NCBI GenBank assembly: GCA_036504515.1
Contig: DASXVA010000013.1
Location: 62,001 to 126,000 of the forward strand
DNA: 64,000 bases
Direction of reading: 5' to 3'
Origin: AWTP1-18 sp036504515
GTDB taxonomy: Bacteria; Pseudomonadota; Gammaproteobacteria; Burkholderiales; Rhodocyclaceae
This document shows positions 32,700-41,377 of the stretch, piece by piece. The position numbers were made by a program, and so were the translations under genes. Each line of letters starts with the position of its first letter. Positions within the stretch are counted from its first letter, which is position 1. The notes beneath the pieces were generated by a model. The model was given only the letters and a program-made list of their open reading frames with translations. It did no database searches and had not been told where the DNA came from.

Positions 32700-35018
32700 A
32701 TGGCGATCGACATGAGCCAGTTCTACCAGGTCTTCTTTGAAGAGGCTGCGGAACATCTGGCCAGTATGGAGTCCCTGCTGCTGGAGCTTGATGTCGAAGC
32801 GCCGGACTCCGAACAGCTGAATGCAGTATTTCGAGCAGCCCACTCGATCAAGGGCTCTGCCGGCACTTTCGGTTTTACCGATATGGCCGAAGTCACCCAT
32901 GTGCTCGAAAATCTGCTGGATCGGATACGCAAGGGCGAGATGGTCCTGCGTAACGACATGATTGATGCCTTTCTCGATGCTGGGGACGTGCTGAAAACAC
33001 TTCTTGCTGCGCATCGTGGAGAGGGTGTTGCAGATGCGGAGAGTGTTGGCGCCATCTGTCAGCGATTAAGTGCTCTGACTTCTGGTGCTGACATTGCCTC
33101 GTCTGCTGGTGTCCCTCCGCCTCCTGTCATCGCAACCGATCTGGTTGAGGCAAGCGAGGCATTGCCTGCTCAGGGGTTCAGTCTGCGGTTTTCCCTGGAT
33201 GAGGCCGGTAGTGGAAACTCTCTGGAGGATACGGCTAAGAACTTACTGGAGGCGTTGTCTTCATTAGGAACGGTGACGGTAGTCCAGCAACCGTCAGCTG
33301 ACGATAGCCACGGTCTGTGGCAAATCAATCTTGGAGGTTTTGCGGCAGAAGCCGAAATTCGGGACATTCTAGAATTCGTTGCTCGCAGCGACAGTCTGCG
33401 TATCTCGCCTCTTGGTAGCAGCGACACCTCCAGCGATGCCGATGGCGCTTATGGTTTCTTTGATGATGCTCCTGACGGTACGGTAGCAACGGCATCAACC
33501 CTCGACGATGTCGATGGTGCCTTTGGTTTTTTCATTGACCCTACGGTCATGGCAGATAGTCAGGTTGATGCGACCGGGCCAAGAGATGACGATCCGGATG
33601 GTACTTTCGGGTTTTTCCTGCCGATCATGCCTTCTGGCGCAGATGCCGCGCTGGCAACTGAGGCCGTTTCTGCAGACCGCCATGATGACCCGGCGGGTGC
33701 CTTTGGTTTCTTCGTTGAGCCGACACCTGTTGCCACGCATGAACCTCTTCCTGCTGCTTTCAGTACTGAAACTCCGGTCAAGACTGTGGAAGAGCGTAAA
33801 ACGGCGCCGAGTAAAGCTCCTGTCGTTGCTGCCCCCGAAGCCACAATTCGGGTGGGGGTGGAAAAGGTTGATCAACTCATCAACCTGATTGGTGAATTGG
33901 TCATTACGCAGGCTATGCTGGCTCAGTCTGCTTCGTCCCTTGATCCGGTCGAGTTTGAACGGTTGCACAACGGCCTGGCCCAACTCGAACGCAATACCCG
34001 GGACATGCAGGAGTCAGTCATGTCCATCCGCATGATGCCGATCTCCGTGGTCTTCTCCCGCTTCCCCCGAGTGGTTCGCGATCTCTCCCAAAAACTGGGA
34101 AAGAAGGTCGAACTCAAAATGATCGGAGAAGGTACCGAGCTGGATCGTAGCCTGATTGAACGGATTACTGATCCACTGACCCACCTAGTCCGCAACAGTC
34201 TCGATCATGGTGTTGAAATGCCTGAGGAACGGGCTGCCAAGGGTAAACAGGCAGTTGGAACCATTACTCTGAAGGCTTATCACCAGAGTGGAAATATTGT
34301 CATTGAAGTCAGTGATGACGGTGCTGGTTTGAACCGGCAAAAGATTTTGTCCAAGGCCAAAGAGCGTGGCCTCGCAGCAGCCCATGATGGTATGAGTGAT
34401 CATGAGGTTTGGCAGCTGATTTTCGAGCCAGGTTTTTCCACGGCAGACCAGATCACCGAGGTTTCCGGTCGTGGTGTCGGCATGGACGTGGTCAAGCGGA
34501 ATATCGCCTCCATGGGGGGGCGTGTTGAGATCGATTCCATGACGGGTATCGGGACTCGCATGACGGTACGTTTGCCGCTGACCCTGGCGATTCTTGATGG
34601 TATGTCGGTTGCCGTTGGAAAGGAAACCTACATCATCCCTCTAGGCTACGTGATGGAGTCCCTCCAAGCCAGTAAGAACATGATCAAGAGCGTGTCTGGT
34701 GTCGAGCGCCTGATCCAGGTACGGGACGAATACTTGCCCGTGGTTGCGCTTTACGAGGTATTCGGCGTAGGTTCAGCCAGAACGCGGCTGGACGAGGGCA
34801 TCATGGTGATACTGGAAGCGGACGGCACCAAAGCTGCCATGTTTGTGGATGCCCTGGTCGGCCAGCATCAGGTTGTTATCAAAAGCTTGGAGACTAATTA
34901 CCGCAAGGTGCCAGGCGTTTCCGGTGCGACCATCATGGGTGACGGCCATGTTGCCCTTATTCTGGATGTAGGGGCTTTAGTCACCATGGCGCGGTCCACC
35001 CTGCCAGCAGCAGCCTGA
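32700..35018 (+). CDS. cheA: Chemotaxis histidine kinase CheA (first copy) with GFF repeats
   Basis: CheA autophosphorylates in response to receptors and passes phosphate to CheY and CheB. The 772-residue protein has a P1 Hpt domain with His48 in AAHSIKGSAGTFG, a long variable region (residues about 130-390), then P3 dimerisation (VEKVDQLINLIGELVITQ), P4 kinase with N-box HLVRNSLDHGVEMP and G-boxes DDGAGLN, GFSTADQITEVSGRGVGMDV, and a CheW-like P5 domain. In the variable region a D-G-(A/T)-(F/Y)-G-F-F motif repeats four times at residues 248, 272, 300 and about 332 (see findings). A second cheA lies at the end of the array. Confidence 0.95.
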   Translation: MAIDMSQFYQVFFEEAAEHLASMESLLLELDVEAPDSEQLNAVFRAAHSIKGSAGTFGFTDMAEVTHVLENLLDRIRKGEMVLRNDMIDAFLDAGDVLKTLLAAHRGEGVADAESVGAICQRLSALTSGADIASSAGVPPPPVIATDLVEASEALPAQGFSLRFSLDEAGSGNSLEDTAKNLLEALSSLGTVTVVQQPSADDSHGLWQINLGGFAAEAEIRDILEFVARSDSLRISPLGSSDTSSDADGAYGFFDDAPDGTVATASTLDDVDGAFGFFIDPTVMADSQVDATGPRDDDPDGTFGFFLPIMPSGADAALATEAVSADRHDDPAGAFGFFVEPTPVATHEPLPAAFSTETPVKTVEERKTAPSKAPVVAAPEATIRVGVEKVDQLINLIGELVITQAMLAQSASSLDPVEFERLHNGLAQLERNTRDMQESVMSIRMMPISVVFSRFPRVVRDLSQKLGKKVELKMIGEGTELDRSLIERITDPLTHLVRNSLDHGVEMPEERAAKGKQAVGTITLKAYHQSGNIVIEVSDDGAGLNRQKILSKAKERGLAAAHDGMSDHEVWQLIFEPGFSTADQITEVSGRGVGMDVVKRNIASMGGRVEIDSMTGIGTRMTVRLPLTLAILDGMSVAVGKETYIIPLGYVMESLQASKNMIKSVSGVERLIQVRDEYLPVVALYEVFGVGSARTRLDEGIMVILEADGTKAAMFVDALVGQHQVVIKSLETNYRKVPGVSGATIMGDGHVALILDVGALVTMARSTLPAAA

Positions 35019-35035
35019 CCCAATAAGGAAATACG

Positions 35036-35539
35036 ATGTCACAGGAAAATACCAACGCTGCCGGGGATGAAGGGCTTCTTTCCCAGGAGTACCTCACGTT
35101 CACCCTGGGCCCGGAAGAGTACGCCATTGATATTCTAAAGGTTCAGGAAATCCGTGGTTACGAGCAGCCGACAACCATTGCCAACTCGCCATCCTTTATC
35201 AAGGGGGTGATCAATCTGCGTGGCACCATCGTGCCCATTGTAGATTTGCGTATCAAGTTTAATGTCGGACTCGTCGAGTACACCCCCTTTACGGTTGTCA
35301 TCATTCTCAACATCGGCCATCGCATCGTTGGCATCGTCGTGGACAGCGTTTCTGATGTAACGATGCTCAGCAATGAACAAATCCGGCCTGCGCCAGAGTT
35401 TGCCGCTACCGTGGATACCAAATACATCCTGGGCCTAGGCACCCTGGGGGAGCGCATGCTGATCGTTGTCGATATTGCTCGCCTGATGCTTTCCTCGGAA
35501 ATGGCGTTGCTCGACGAAGCGACAGATGCCCTTTCCTGA
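35036..35539 (+). CDS. cheW: Chemotaxis coupling protein CheW
   Basis: CheW links receptors to CheA. The 167-residue product has the family features YLTFTLGPEEYAIDILKVQEI, SPSFIKGVINLRGTIVPIVDL and LSNEQIRPAPEF. It follows cheA1 by 17 nt. It is the only separate cheW seen here; the two CheV proteins and the CheA P5 domains also carry CheW folds. Confidence 0.95.
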   Translation: MSQENTNAAGDEGLLSQEYLTFTLGPEEYAIDILKVQEIRGYEQPTTIANSPSFIKGVINLRGTIVPIVDLRIKFNVGLVEYTPFTVVIILNIGHRIVGIVVDSVSDVTMLSNEQIRPAPEFAATVDTKYILGLGTLGERMLIVVDIARLMLSSEMALLDEATDALS

Positions 35540-35602
35540 ATCCAGATTGATCCCTCAAACCGCTACAAGCCAATAACCCGAACAGGGAAAAGAGAGGAAC
35601 CC

Positions 35603-38431
35603 ATGCGCATCAACATGCCGGTGACAGATAAGGAAGTCTTGCTCACGGAGCGCACCCTGATCGTCTCGAAGACAGATCTCAAGGGACGCATCACTTATAT
35701 CAACAAGGATTTCCTTGAAATCAGCGGTTTCACTGAGGCTGAGTTGATTGGCGAGCCCCACAATCTTGTTCGTCATCCTGATATGCCGGCAGAAGCTTTC
35801 GAGGATATGTGGCGCACTCTCAAGGAAGGTCGTCCTTGGACCGGGATGGTCAAGAATCGTTGCAAGAACGGCGACTACTATTGGGTATTGGCGAATGCCA
35901 CGCCCATTTGGGATGGTGGGCAGGTCAGCGGCTATATGTCTGTTCGGCGCCAGCCATCCCGCAGTTCAGTGGAAGAAACTGAGCACATTTACCGTCAATT
36001 CCGTGACAAGAAGGCAGCAGGGTTGGCCATTAGTTATGGTCAGGTAGTCAAGACTGGCGGTTTGGGTCTGGGTGGAAAAATTGCGGCCATGAAGGTCAAG
36101 TCTCGCTTGGCTGCAACCCTGGGGCTACTCGGTATTTTGTTGTTGATTGTTGGTGGGGTCAGTATCTGGAGCCTTCAGGGCAGCAACGAAAACCTGCGCA
36201 CCATGTATGAGGAACGGACGGCGGCATCCATTAAGGTAGCCCATGCCGATATGTTGCTGCTACGGAACAGAACGTTGCTGCTGGAGATGATCTCCCATCC
36301 CACAACGGAGTCTATTGCTGAAGGTAATAAGGCGGTTGAAGGCGGCATGGGGGAAATCAGTCGCTTGCTGGATGAAACCAAAGCACTGATGCACAGCCCA
36401 GAGGAAGTGCAGCAGTTCGATTTGCTCATTGCGACCCGGGCCAGGTTTGTCCTGGAGGGTTTGATGCCAGCACTGGCCGCCCTGAATAGTGGCAAGCTGG
36501 ATGAAGCGCGGACTCTGGCGATTGAAAAAGTAAAACCGCTTAGCAAGGCCGTGAGGGAGCAAGCAGCGAAAATTGACCAGCAGCAACTGGAACTGGCAAA
36601 ACAGGAATACACAGCGGGTCTTGAGCGGTTCCAGTTACTGAGGAATCTGATCATCGCCTTGCTTGTGGGAGGTCTGCTGATCGTGGCCTTTGCTGCCAAA
36701 GCACTGATTCGTTCTATCACCAAGCCTCTTGGTGACATGCAGGACACGCTGCGTAATGTGGCACAAGGCAATTACTCCGACGCTGTTGATATCACCCGTA
36801 ACGACGAAATCGGTAAGGTGATGCAGGGCCTGCAATCCATGCAAACTCGTCTTGGTTTCGATGTGGCTGAGTCCAAACGTGTTGCGGACGAGATGACCCG
36901 AATCAAGATTGCATTGGACAATGTGTCGACAGGGGTCATGATTGCTGACAGCGCTCGTACCGTCATTTATGCCAACCATTCTGTCCGACGCATTCTTAAG
37001 GGGGCTGAGTCCGCTATCCGTAAGCACTTGCCCAACTTCGATGCGGAACACATGGTCGGTGTGAACATCGATACTTTCCACAAGAACCCCCAGCATCAAG
37101 CCCAGCTATTGGCGACTCTCACAACTACCCATGTGGCCAATCTGACGATTGCAGACCGTCATCTGCGGGTTACGGCAAGCCCCGTGATCAACGAACAGGG
37201 CGAGCGTCTTGGTTCTGTGGCGGAATGGCTGGATCGCACGGCTGAAGTTCAGGTGGAACTTGAGGTTGCGAATGTAGTGAAGGGTGCCCAGCAAGGTGAT
37301 TTCAACCAGCGCCTCAGTGTTGAAGGCAAGGAAGGTTTCTTCCTGCAACTGGCAGAAGGTCTGAACAAGCTTTCGGAGGTCACTTCTTCCGGCCTGCAGG
37401 ATGTGGCGGGCGTTCTGCAGCACATGGCAAAGGGCGATCTGACGCGCAAGATTGAAGCGGATTACGAAGGGGTGTTCGGGCAACTCAAGGACGATACCAA
37501 CACTACCGTAGAACGATTGAAGGAAGTGGTGGGACGCATCAAGGATGCTACCCAAGCCATCAATATCGCTTCCCAGGAAATTGCTGCCGGCAATCAGGAT
37601 TTGTCTTCCCGCACCGAAGAACAGGCTAGCAGTCTGGAAGAAACGGCCAGTTCCATGGAAGAGTTGAATGCGACTGTGCGCCAGAATGCTGACAATGCTC
37701 GCCAGGCCAACGAACTCGCCAAGACATCCAATGATGGGGTGGTCCGTGGCGGCGCCGTGGTCAAGCAGGTTGTGGTGACCATGGGGGAAATCCAGGACAG
37801 CTCAAGGAAGATTGCCGACATCATCGGTGTCATCGATTCCATCGCATTCCAGACCAACATCCTGGCACTTAATGCCGCTGTGGAAGCAGCTCGTGCTGGT
37901 GAGCAAGGTCGTGGCTTTGCTGTTGTGGCGACAGAGGTTCGTAACCTTGCCCAGCGCTCAGCCACTGCCGCCAAAGAGATCAAGACATTGATCGCCGAGT
38001 CGGTCGATAAGGTGGAAGGTGGCGCCCGTTTGGCTGGTCAGGCTGGCATCACTATGGATGAGGTGGTGAATTCCTTCCAGGTTGTCGCCAATCTGGTGAC
38101 TGAAATTACCAATGCTAGCCGCGAACAAGCCAGCGGTATTGAGCAAGTGACACAAGCGGTTAGCCAGATGGATGAAGTGACCCAGCAGAATGCCGCTCTG
38201 GTTGAAGAGGCAGCCGCTGCGGCTGAGTCTCTTGAGGAGCAGGCGCGTGGTTTGGTCCAGTCTGTCAGCATGTTCAAGCTAGCAGATGGTGATGTCACTC
38301 CTGCAGCAATGGCACCTAGACTTTCCACTCCAGGCGCTAAGCCAGCCGGTGTAAGTCGCCGTGTTGCTGCTCCGGCTAAGAAGATACCTGTTCAATTGGC
38401 AGACACCGATGAAGAGTGGGAAGAGTTCTGA
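35603..38431 (+). CDS. Methyl-accepting chemotaxis protein with two PAS domains and a C-terminal CheR-binding tail
   Basis: A 942-residue Aer/Tar hybrid. An N-terminal PAS (residues about 10-120; ITYINKDFLEISGFTEAELIG, MPAEAFEDMWRTLKEGRPW) resembles the redox-sensing Aer PAS. Then a transmembrane helix (about 168-190), a four-helix periplasmic part, a second helix (about 347-368), a HAMP domain, a second PAS (about 431-540), and the signalling domain with the tip AFQTNILALNAAVEAARAGE and GRGFAVVATEVRNLAQRS. The last residues DTDEEWEEF give the pentapeptide EWEEF, which fits the xWxxF motif that recruits CheR and CheB. It sits upstream of cheR, consistent with being the array's adapted receptor. 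Confidence 0.93.
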   Translation: MRINMPVTDKEVLLTERTLIVSKTDLKGRITYINKDFLEISGFTEAELIGEPHNLVRHPDMPAEAFEDMWRTLKEGRPWTGMVKNRCKNGDYYWVLANATPIWDGGQVSGYMSVRRQPSRSSVEETEHIYRQFRDKKAAGLAISYGQVVKTGGLGLGGKIAAMKVKSRLAATLGLLGILLLIVGGVSIWSLQGSNENLRTMYEERTAASIKVAHADMLLLRNRTLLLEMISHPTTESIAEGNKAVEGGMGEISRLLDETKALMHSPEEVQQFDLLIATRARFVLEGLMPALAALNSGKLDEARTLAIEKVKPLSKAVREQAAKIDQQQLELAKQEYTAGLERFQLLRNLIIALLVGGLLIVAFAAKALIRSITKPLGDMQDTLRNVAQGNYSDAVDITRNDEIGKVMQGLQSMQTRLGFDVAESKRVADEMTRIKIALDNVSTGVMIADSARTVIYANHSVRRILKGAESAIRKHLPNFDAEHMVGVNIDTFHKNPQHQAQLLATLTTTHVANLTIADRHLRVTASPVINEQGERLGSVAEWLDRTAEVQVELEVANVVKGAQQGDFNQRLSVEGKEGFFLQLAEGLNKLSEVTSSGLQDVAGVLQHMAKGDLTRKIEADYEGVFGQLKDDTNTTVERLKEVVGRIKDATQAINIASQEIAAGNQDLSSRTEEQASSLEETASSMEELNATVRQNADNARQANELAKTSNDGVVRGGAVVKQVVVTMGEIQDSSRKIADIIGVIDSIAFQTNILALNAAVEAARAGEQGRGFAVVATEVRNLAQRSATAAKEIKTLIAESVDKVEGGARLAGQAGITMDEVVNSFQVVANLVTEITNASREQASGIEQVTQAVSQMDEVTQQNAALVEEAAAAAESLEEQARGLVQSVSMFKLADGDVTPAAMAPRLSTPGAKPAGVSRRVAAPAKKIPVQLADTDEEWEEF

Positions 38432-38487
38432 TCGGACGACACTCTCTTGAGGATTGCCGTAATACTGTCGCGTACTGAAAGGTTGCC

Positions 38488-39354
38488 GTGAGCATCGTAC
38501 AAAAAGGGGAACGAGAGTTCGAGTTTACGGACGCAGACTTTGAGCGTGTGCGTAAGCTCATCTACGCTCATGCTGGTATCGCCCTGGCGCCAATAAAGCG
38601 GGACATGGTCTACAGCCGTCTCGTGCGTCGTCTCCGTGCGCTGAACCTGCCTTCATTTGTCCAGTACCTAAACATGCTGGAAAAAGGGGACGAGAAGGAA
38701 TGGGAGTTGTTCGTCAATTCACTGACGACCAATTTGACCTATTTCTTCCGGGAGGCCCATCACTTTGATGTTCTGGCACAGCATATGAAAGCCAGCAAGC
38801 ATCGACCCTATCGAATCTGGTGCTCGGCTGCCTCGACCGGAGAAGAGCCTTATTCCCTCGCCATGACTGCCTGCGAAGCGTTCAATACGCTATCGCCACC
38901 GGTATCCATCATCGCGAGCGATATTGATACCAATGTTTTGAATACCGCCCGGCAGGGTGTGTATGGAATTGATAGGACCGAGAAACTGTCACCATCCCGG
39001 CTGCAACAGTTTTTCCTCAAGGGCACAGGCAATCGTGAAGGTTTCGCCCGCATTCGACCAGAGCTGCAGGCGCTGATCAGTTATCAGCGCGTTAATTTGT
39101 TGGATGCGCGCTATCCAGGTGTTGATGGTCCCTTTGATGCCCTGTTTTGTCGGAATGTGATGATTTATTTTGACAAGCCGACGCAGTACGCCATCCTGAA
39201 AAAATTTAAACCCCTGCTGAAGTCCGATGGACTTCTGTTTGCCGGCCATTCGGAAAGCTTCCTGCATGCAGCCGATTTGTTCCATTCATTGGGGAAGACG
39301 GTTTACCAGCATGCCGACAAAAAAGGCGTGATGGGGAGGCCTTCGGATGCCTGA
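38488..39354 (+). CDS. cheR: Chemotaxis protein methyltransferase CheR
   Basis: CheR methylates receptor glutamates to reset sensitivity. The 288-residue protein starts with a GTG preceded by AAAGGT. It has the N-terminal helical domain (FERVRKLIYAHAGIALAPIKRDMVYSRLVRRLRAL) and the SAM-binding domain with RIWCSAASTGEEPYSLAM, IIASDIDTNVL and DALFCRNVMIYFD. It overlaps cheD by 8 nt. Its receptor tether is probably the EWEEF tail of the adjacent MCP. Confidence 0.95.
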   Translation: MSIVQKGEREFEFTDADFERVRKLIYAHAGIALAPIKRDMVYSRLVRRLRALNLPSFVQYLNMLEKGDEKEWELFVNSLTTNLTYFFREAHHFDVLAQHMKASKHRPYRIWCSAASTGEEPYSLAMTACEAFNTLSPPVSIIASDIDTNVLNTARQGVYGIDRTEKLSPSRLQQFFLKGTGNREGFARIRPELQALISYQRVNLLDARYPGVDGPFDALFCRNVMIYFDKPTQYAILKKFKPLLKSDGLLFAGHSESFLHAADLFHSLGKTVYQHADKKGVMGRPSDA

Positions 39355-39949
39355 ACCCGGGTTTGTTGAACATCTTGCGCGTAATCGATATTTTGATCGT
39401 AGCTTCGATATTGAAGCGGTGAAGGTGTTGCCCGGAGAATACTTTGTCACCACAACAGATATGGTGCTGGTCACAGTGCTGGGTTCCTGTGTAACCGCCT
39501 GTATCCGCGACAAGGAAAAGGCGATTGGTGGCATGAATCATTTCATGCTGGCCAGCGGCGGTGATGACCAAATGGCCTCAGCCCGTTACGGTGGCTACGC
39601 CATGGAGGTGTTAATAAACCATCTGCTCAAGCTCGGTGCCAGGCGCAGCCATATGGAAGCCAAGGTATTCGGTGGTGGAAAAGTGATGGCGAGTCTTTCC
39701 AATGCCATGGTTGGTGAACGCAACTCAAGCTTTGTGCTTGATTACCTGAAAACGGAACAGATTCCTGTCGCAGCACAGGATCTTCTCGATATCTATCCCC
39801 GCAAGGTTTATTTTTTTCCTGGCACGGGTCGAGTTATGGTCAAAAAATTGGTTCGGATGCATAACGACACCGTAGCCAAGCGCGAGCATGAATATGCAAA
39901 TCGCTTGGTCGAAGCCCCGGTTGCAGGCGATATCGAACTCTTTACTTAG
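39347..39949 (+). CDS. cheD: Chemoreceptor glutamine deamidase CheD
   Basis: CheD deamidates receptor glutamines. Family landmarks are the catalytic cysteine in VTVLGSCVTACIRD, the histidine in GGMNHFMLASG, and GARRSHMEAKVFGGGKVM. The protein is 200 residues and ends with GDIELFT, an almost exact repeat of the GDIELF end of the MCP-like protein upstream (see findings). The start overlaps the cheR stop and cheB follows after 9 nt. Confidence 0.94.
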   Translation: MPEPGFVEHLARNRYFDRSFDIEAVKVLPGEYFVTTTDMVLVTVLGSCVTACIRDKEKAIGGMNHFMLASGGDDQMASARYGGYAMEVLINHLLKLGARRSHMEAKVFGGGKVMASLSNAMVGERNSSFVLDYLKTEQIPVAAQDLLDIYPRKVYFFPGTGRVMVKKLVRMHNDTVAKREHEYANRLVEAPVAGDIELFT

Positions 39950-39958
39950 GATGTCGTT

Positions 39959-41005
39959 GTGCCGATCAAAGTATTAATAATTGACGATTCTGTGCTGATG
40001 CGGACGTTGCTCACTGAGGTGATCAACGTCGCCCCGGACATTGAGGTTGTGGGTGCAGCTCCCGATCCCATTGCCGCCAGGGAAATGATCAAGGCCCTCA
40101 ATCCAGACGTGCTGACGCTGGATGTGGAAATGCCGAAGATGGATGGGATCGAGTTTCTCTCGCGGTTGATGAAGCTTCGTCCAATGCCCGTCATCATGAT
40201 TTCCTCCATGACGGCTCGCGGCTCTGAGGTGACGCTGCAGGCTCTGGAGTTGGGTGCTGTGGACTTTGTTGCCAAGCCGCAGGCAGAGAACATTTCGCAG
40301 TTACAGGGCTATGGTGATGAAATCCGGGACAAAATTCGAGCTGCATTCATTGCGCCCCGCCGCCGTACGCAACATAGCCTCGCCATGACCACATCACATG
40401 AAACCGCCGGTCAATTGCCGTCCCGGTGCCTTACCGAAAAGGTGATTGCACTTGGGGCGTCCACTGGAGGGACGGAGGCAATCAAGTCGTTTTTGACCGC
40501 ACTGCCCGCAGAGATGCCACCGATTGTCATGGTGCAGCATATGCCGGAGACGTTTACCCCTTCTTTTGCTCAGCGACTGGACACCTTGTCCCGCTTGACC
40601 GTGGTTGAGGTCAAGGGTGGGGAAAAGCTTTCACCTGGCTATGCGTATTTGGCGCCAGGGCATTCACATTTGTTAGTTCGCCGGCAAGGCTCCGGTTATG
40701 TGACTGAGCTTTCTCGGGCTGATCCCGTAAATCGCCACCGTCCTGCTGCAGATGTTTTGTTTCGATCTGTTGCGGCGGAGGTTGGCAAAAATGCTCTCGG
40801 TGTCATCCTGACCGGGATGGGGCGTGATGGCGCTCAAGGGTTGCTTGAAATGCACAATGCGGGATCCTGGAATATTGGCCAGGATCGTGAGAGCTGTGTG
40901 GTTTACGGCATGCCTCGTGCTGCAGCCGAACTGGGGGCGCTGGATGATGTCGCCTCATTGTCTGAGATACCTGCTCATCTATTGGCCCGCCTGCGCAAGG
41001 GTTGA
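39959..41005 (+). CDS. cheB: Chemotaxis methylesterase/deamidase response regulator CheB
   Basis: CheB removes methyl groups from receptors when phosphorylated by CheA. The receiver has D9-D10 and phospho-acceptor D55 in LTLDVEMPKMDG. A linker leads to the esterase domain with catalytic serine in ALGASTGGTEAIKSFL, histidine in VQHMPETFTPSFA, and aspartate in LTGMGRDGAQGL. 348 residues; GTG start. It completes the cheR-cheD-cheB adaptation block. Confidence 0.95.
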   Translation: MPIKVLIIDDSVLMRTLLTEVINVAPDIEVVGAAPDPIAAREMIKALNPDVLTLDVEMPKMDGIEFLSRLMKLRPMPVIMISSMTARGSEVTLQALELGAVDFVAKPQAENISQLQGYGDEIRDKIRAAFIAPRRRTQHSLAMTTSHETAGQLPSRCLTEKVIALGASTGGTEAIKSFLTALPAEMPPIVMVQHMPETFTPSFAQRLDTLSRLTVVEVKGGEKLSPGYAYLAPGHSHLLVRRQGSGYVTELSRADPVNRHRPAADVLFRSVAAEVGKNALGVILTGMGRDGAQGLLEMHNAGSWNIGQDRESCVVYGMPRAAAELGALDDVASLSEIPAHLLARLRKG

Positions 41006-41054
41006 GCTGCGGGTATACTTGAACCACTAAACAAAATAATCACGGGAGTCGGCA

Positions 41055-41360
41055 ATGCAAACGAGCGTTACAACAACGGATGGTCGCGCAGTTGTCCGGT
41101 TACAGGGGCGGTTCGATTTCAATAGTCACCGTGAGTTCAGGGAGGCCGTTGATGGCGTACTTCAACAATCAGCGGTGCATGAGATCGTTGTGGATCTAGG
41201 CAATGTCGAGTATCTCGACAGTTCGGCCCTCGGCATGTTGCTCATGGTGAGAGACAAAGCTCGGAGTACAAGTAAGGAAGTCGCTTTGGCTAACTGCAAG
41301 GGGGCTGTTAAGCAAGTGCTTGAAATCGCCAATTTCAGTAAGCTTTTCACTATCTCCTGA
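41055..41360 (+). CDS. STAS-domain anti-sigma factor antagonist-like protein
   Basis: A stand-alone STAS domain of 101 residues. The core is VVDLGNVEYLDSSALGMLLM, which keeps the D-S-S-A-L-G element where SpoIIAA-like proteins are phosphorylated on serine. Such proteins bind anti-sigma kinases (partner switching) until phosphorylated. It lies directly ahead of a protein with an RsbW-like ATPase domain, its likely partner, and both lie inside the chemotaxis array. Confidence 0.9.
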   Translation: MQTSVTTTDGRAVVRLQGRFDFNSHREFREAVDGVLQQSAVHEIVVDLGNVEYLDSSALGMLLMVRDKARSTSKEVALANCKGAVKQVLEIANFSKLFTIS

Positions 41361-41377
41361 TTGAGCTCGAGGGGGTT

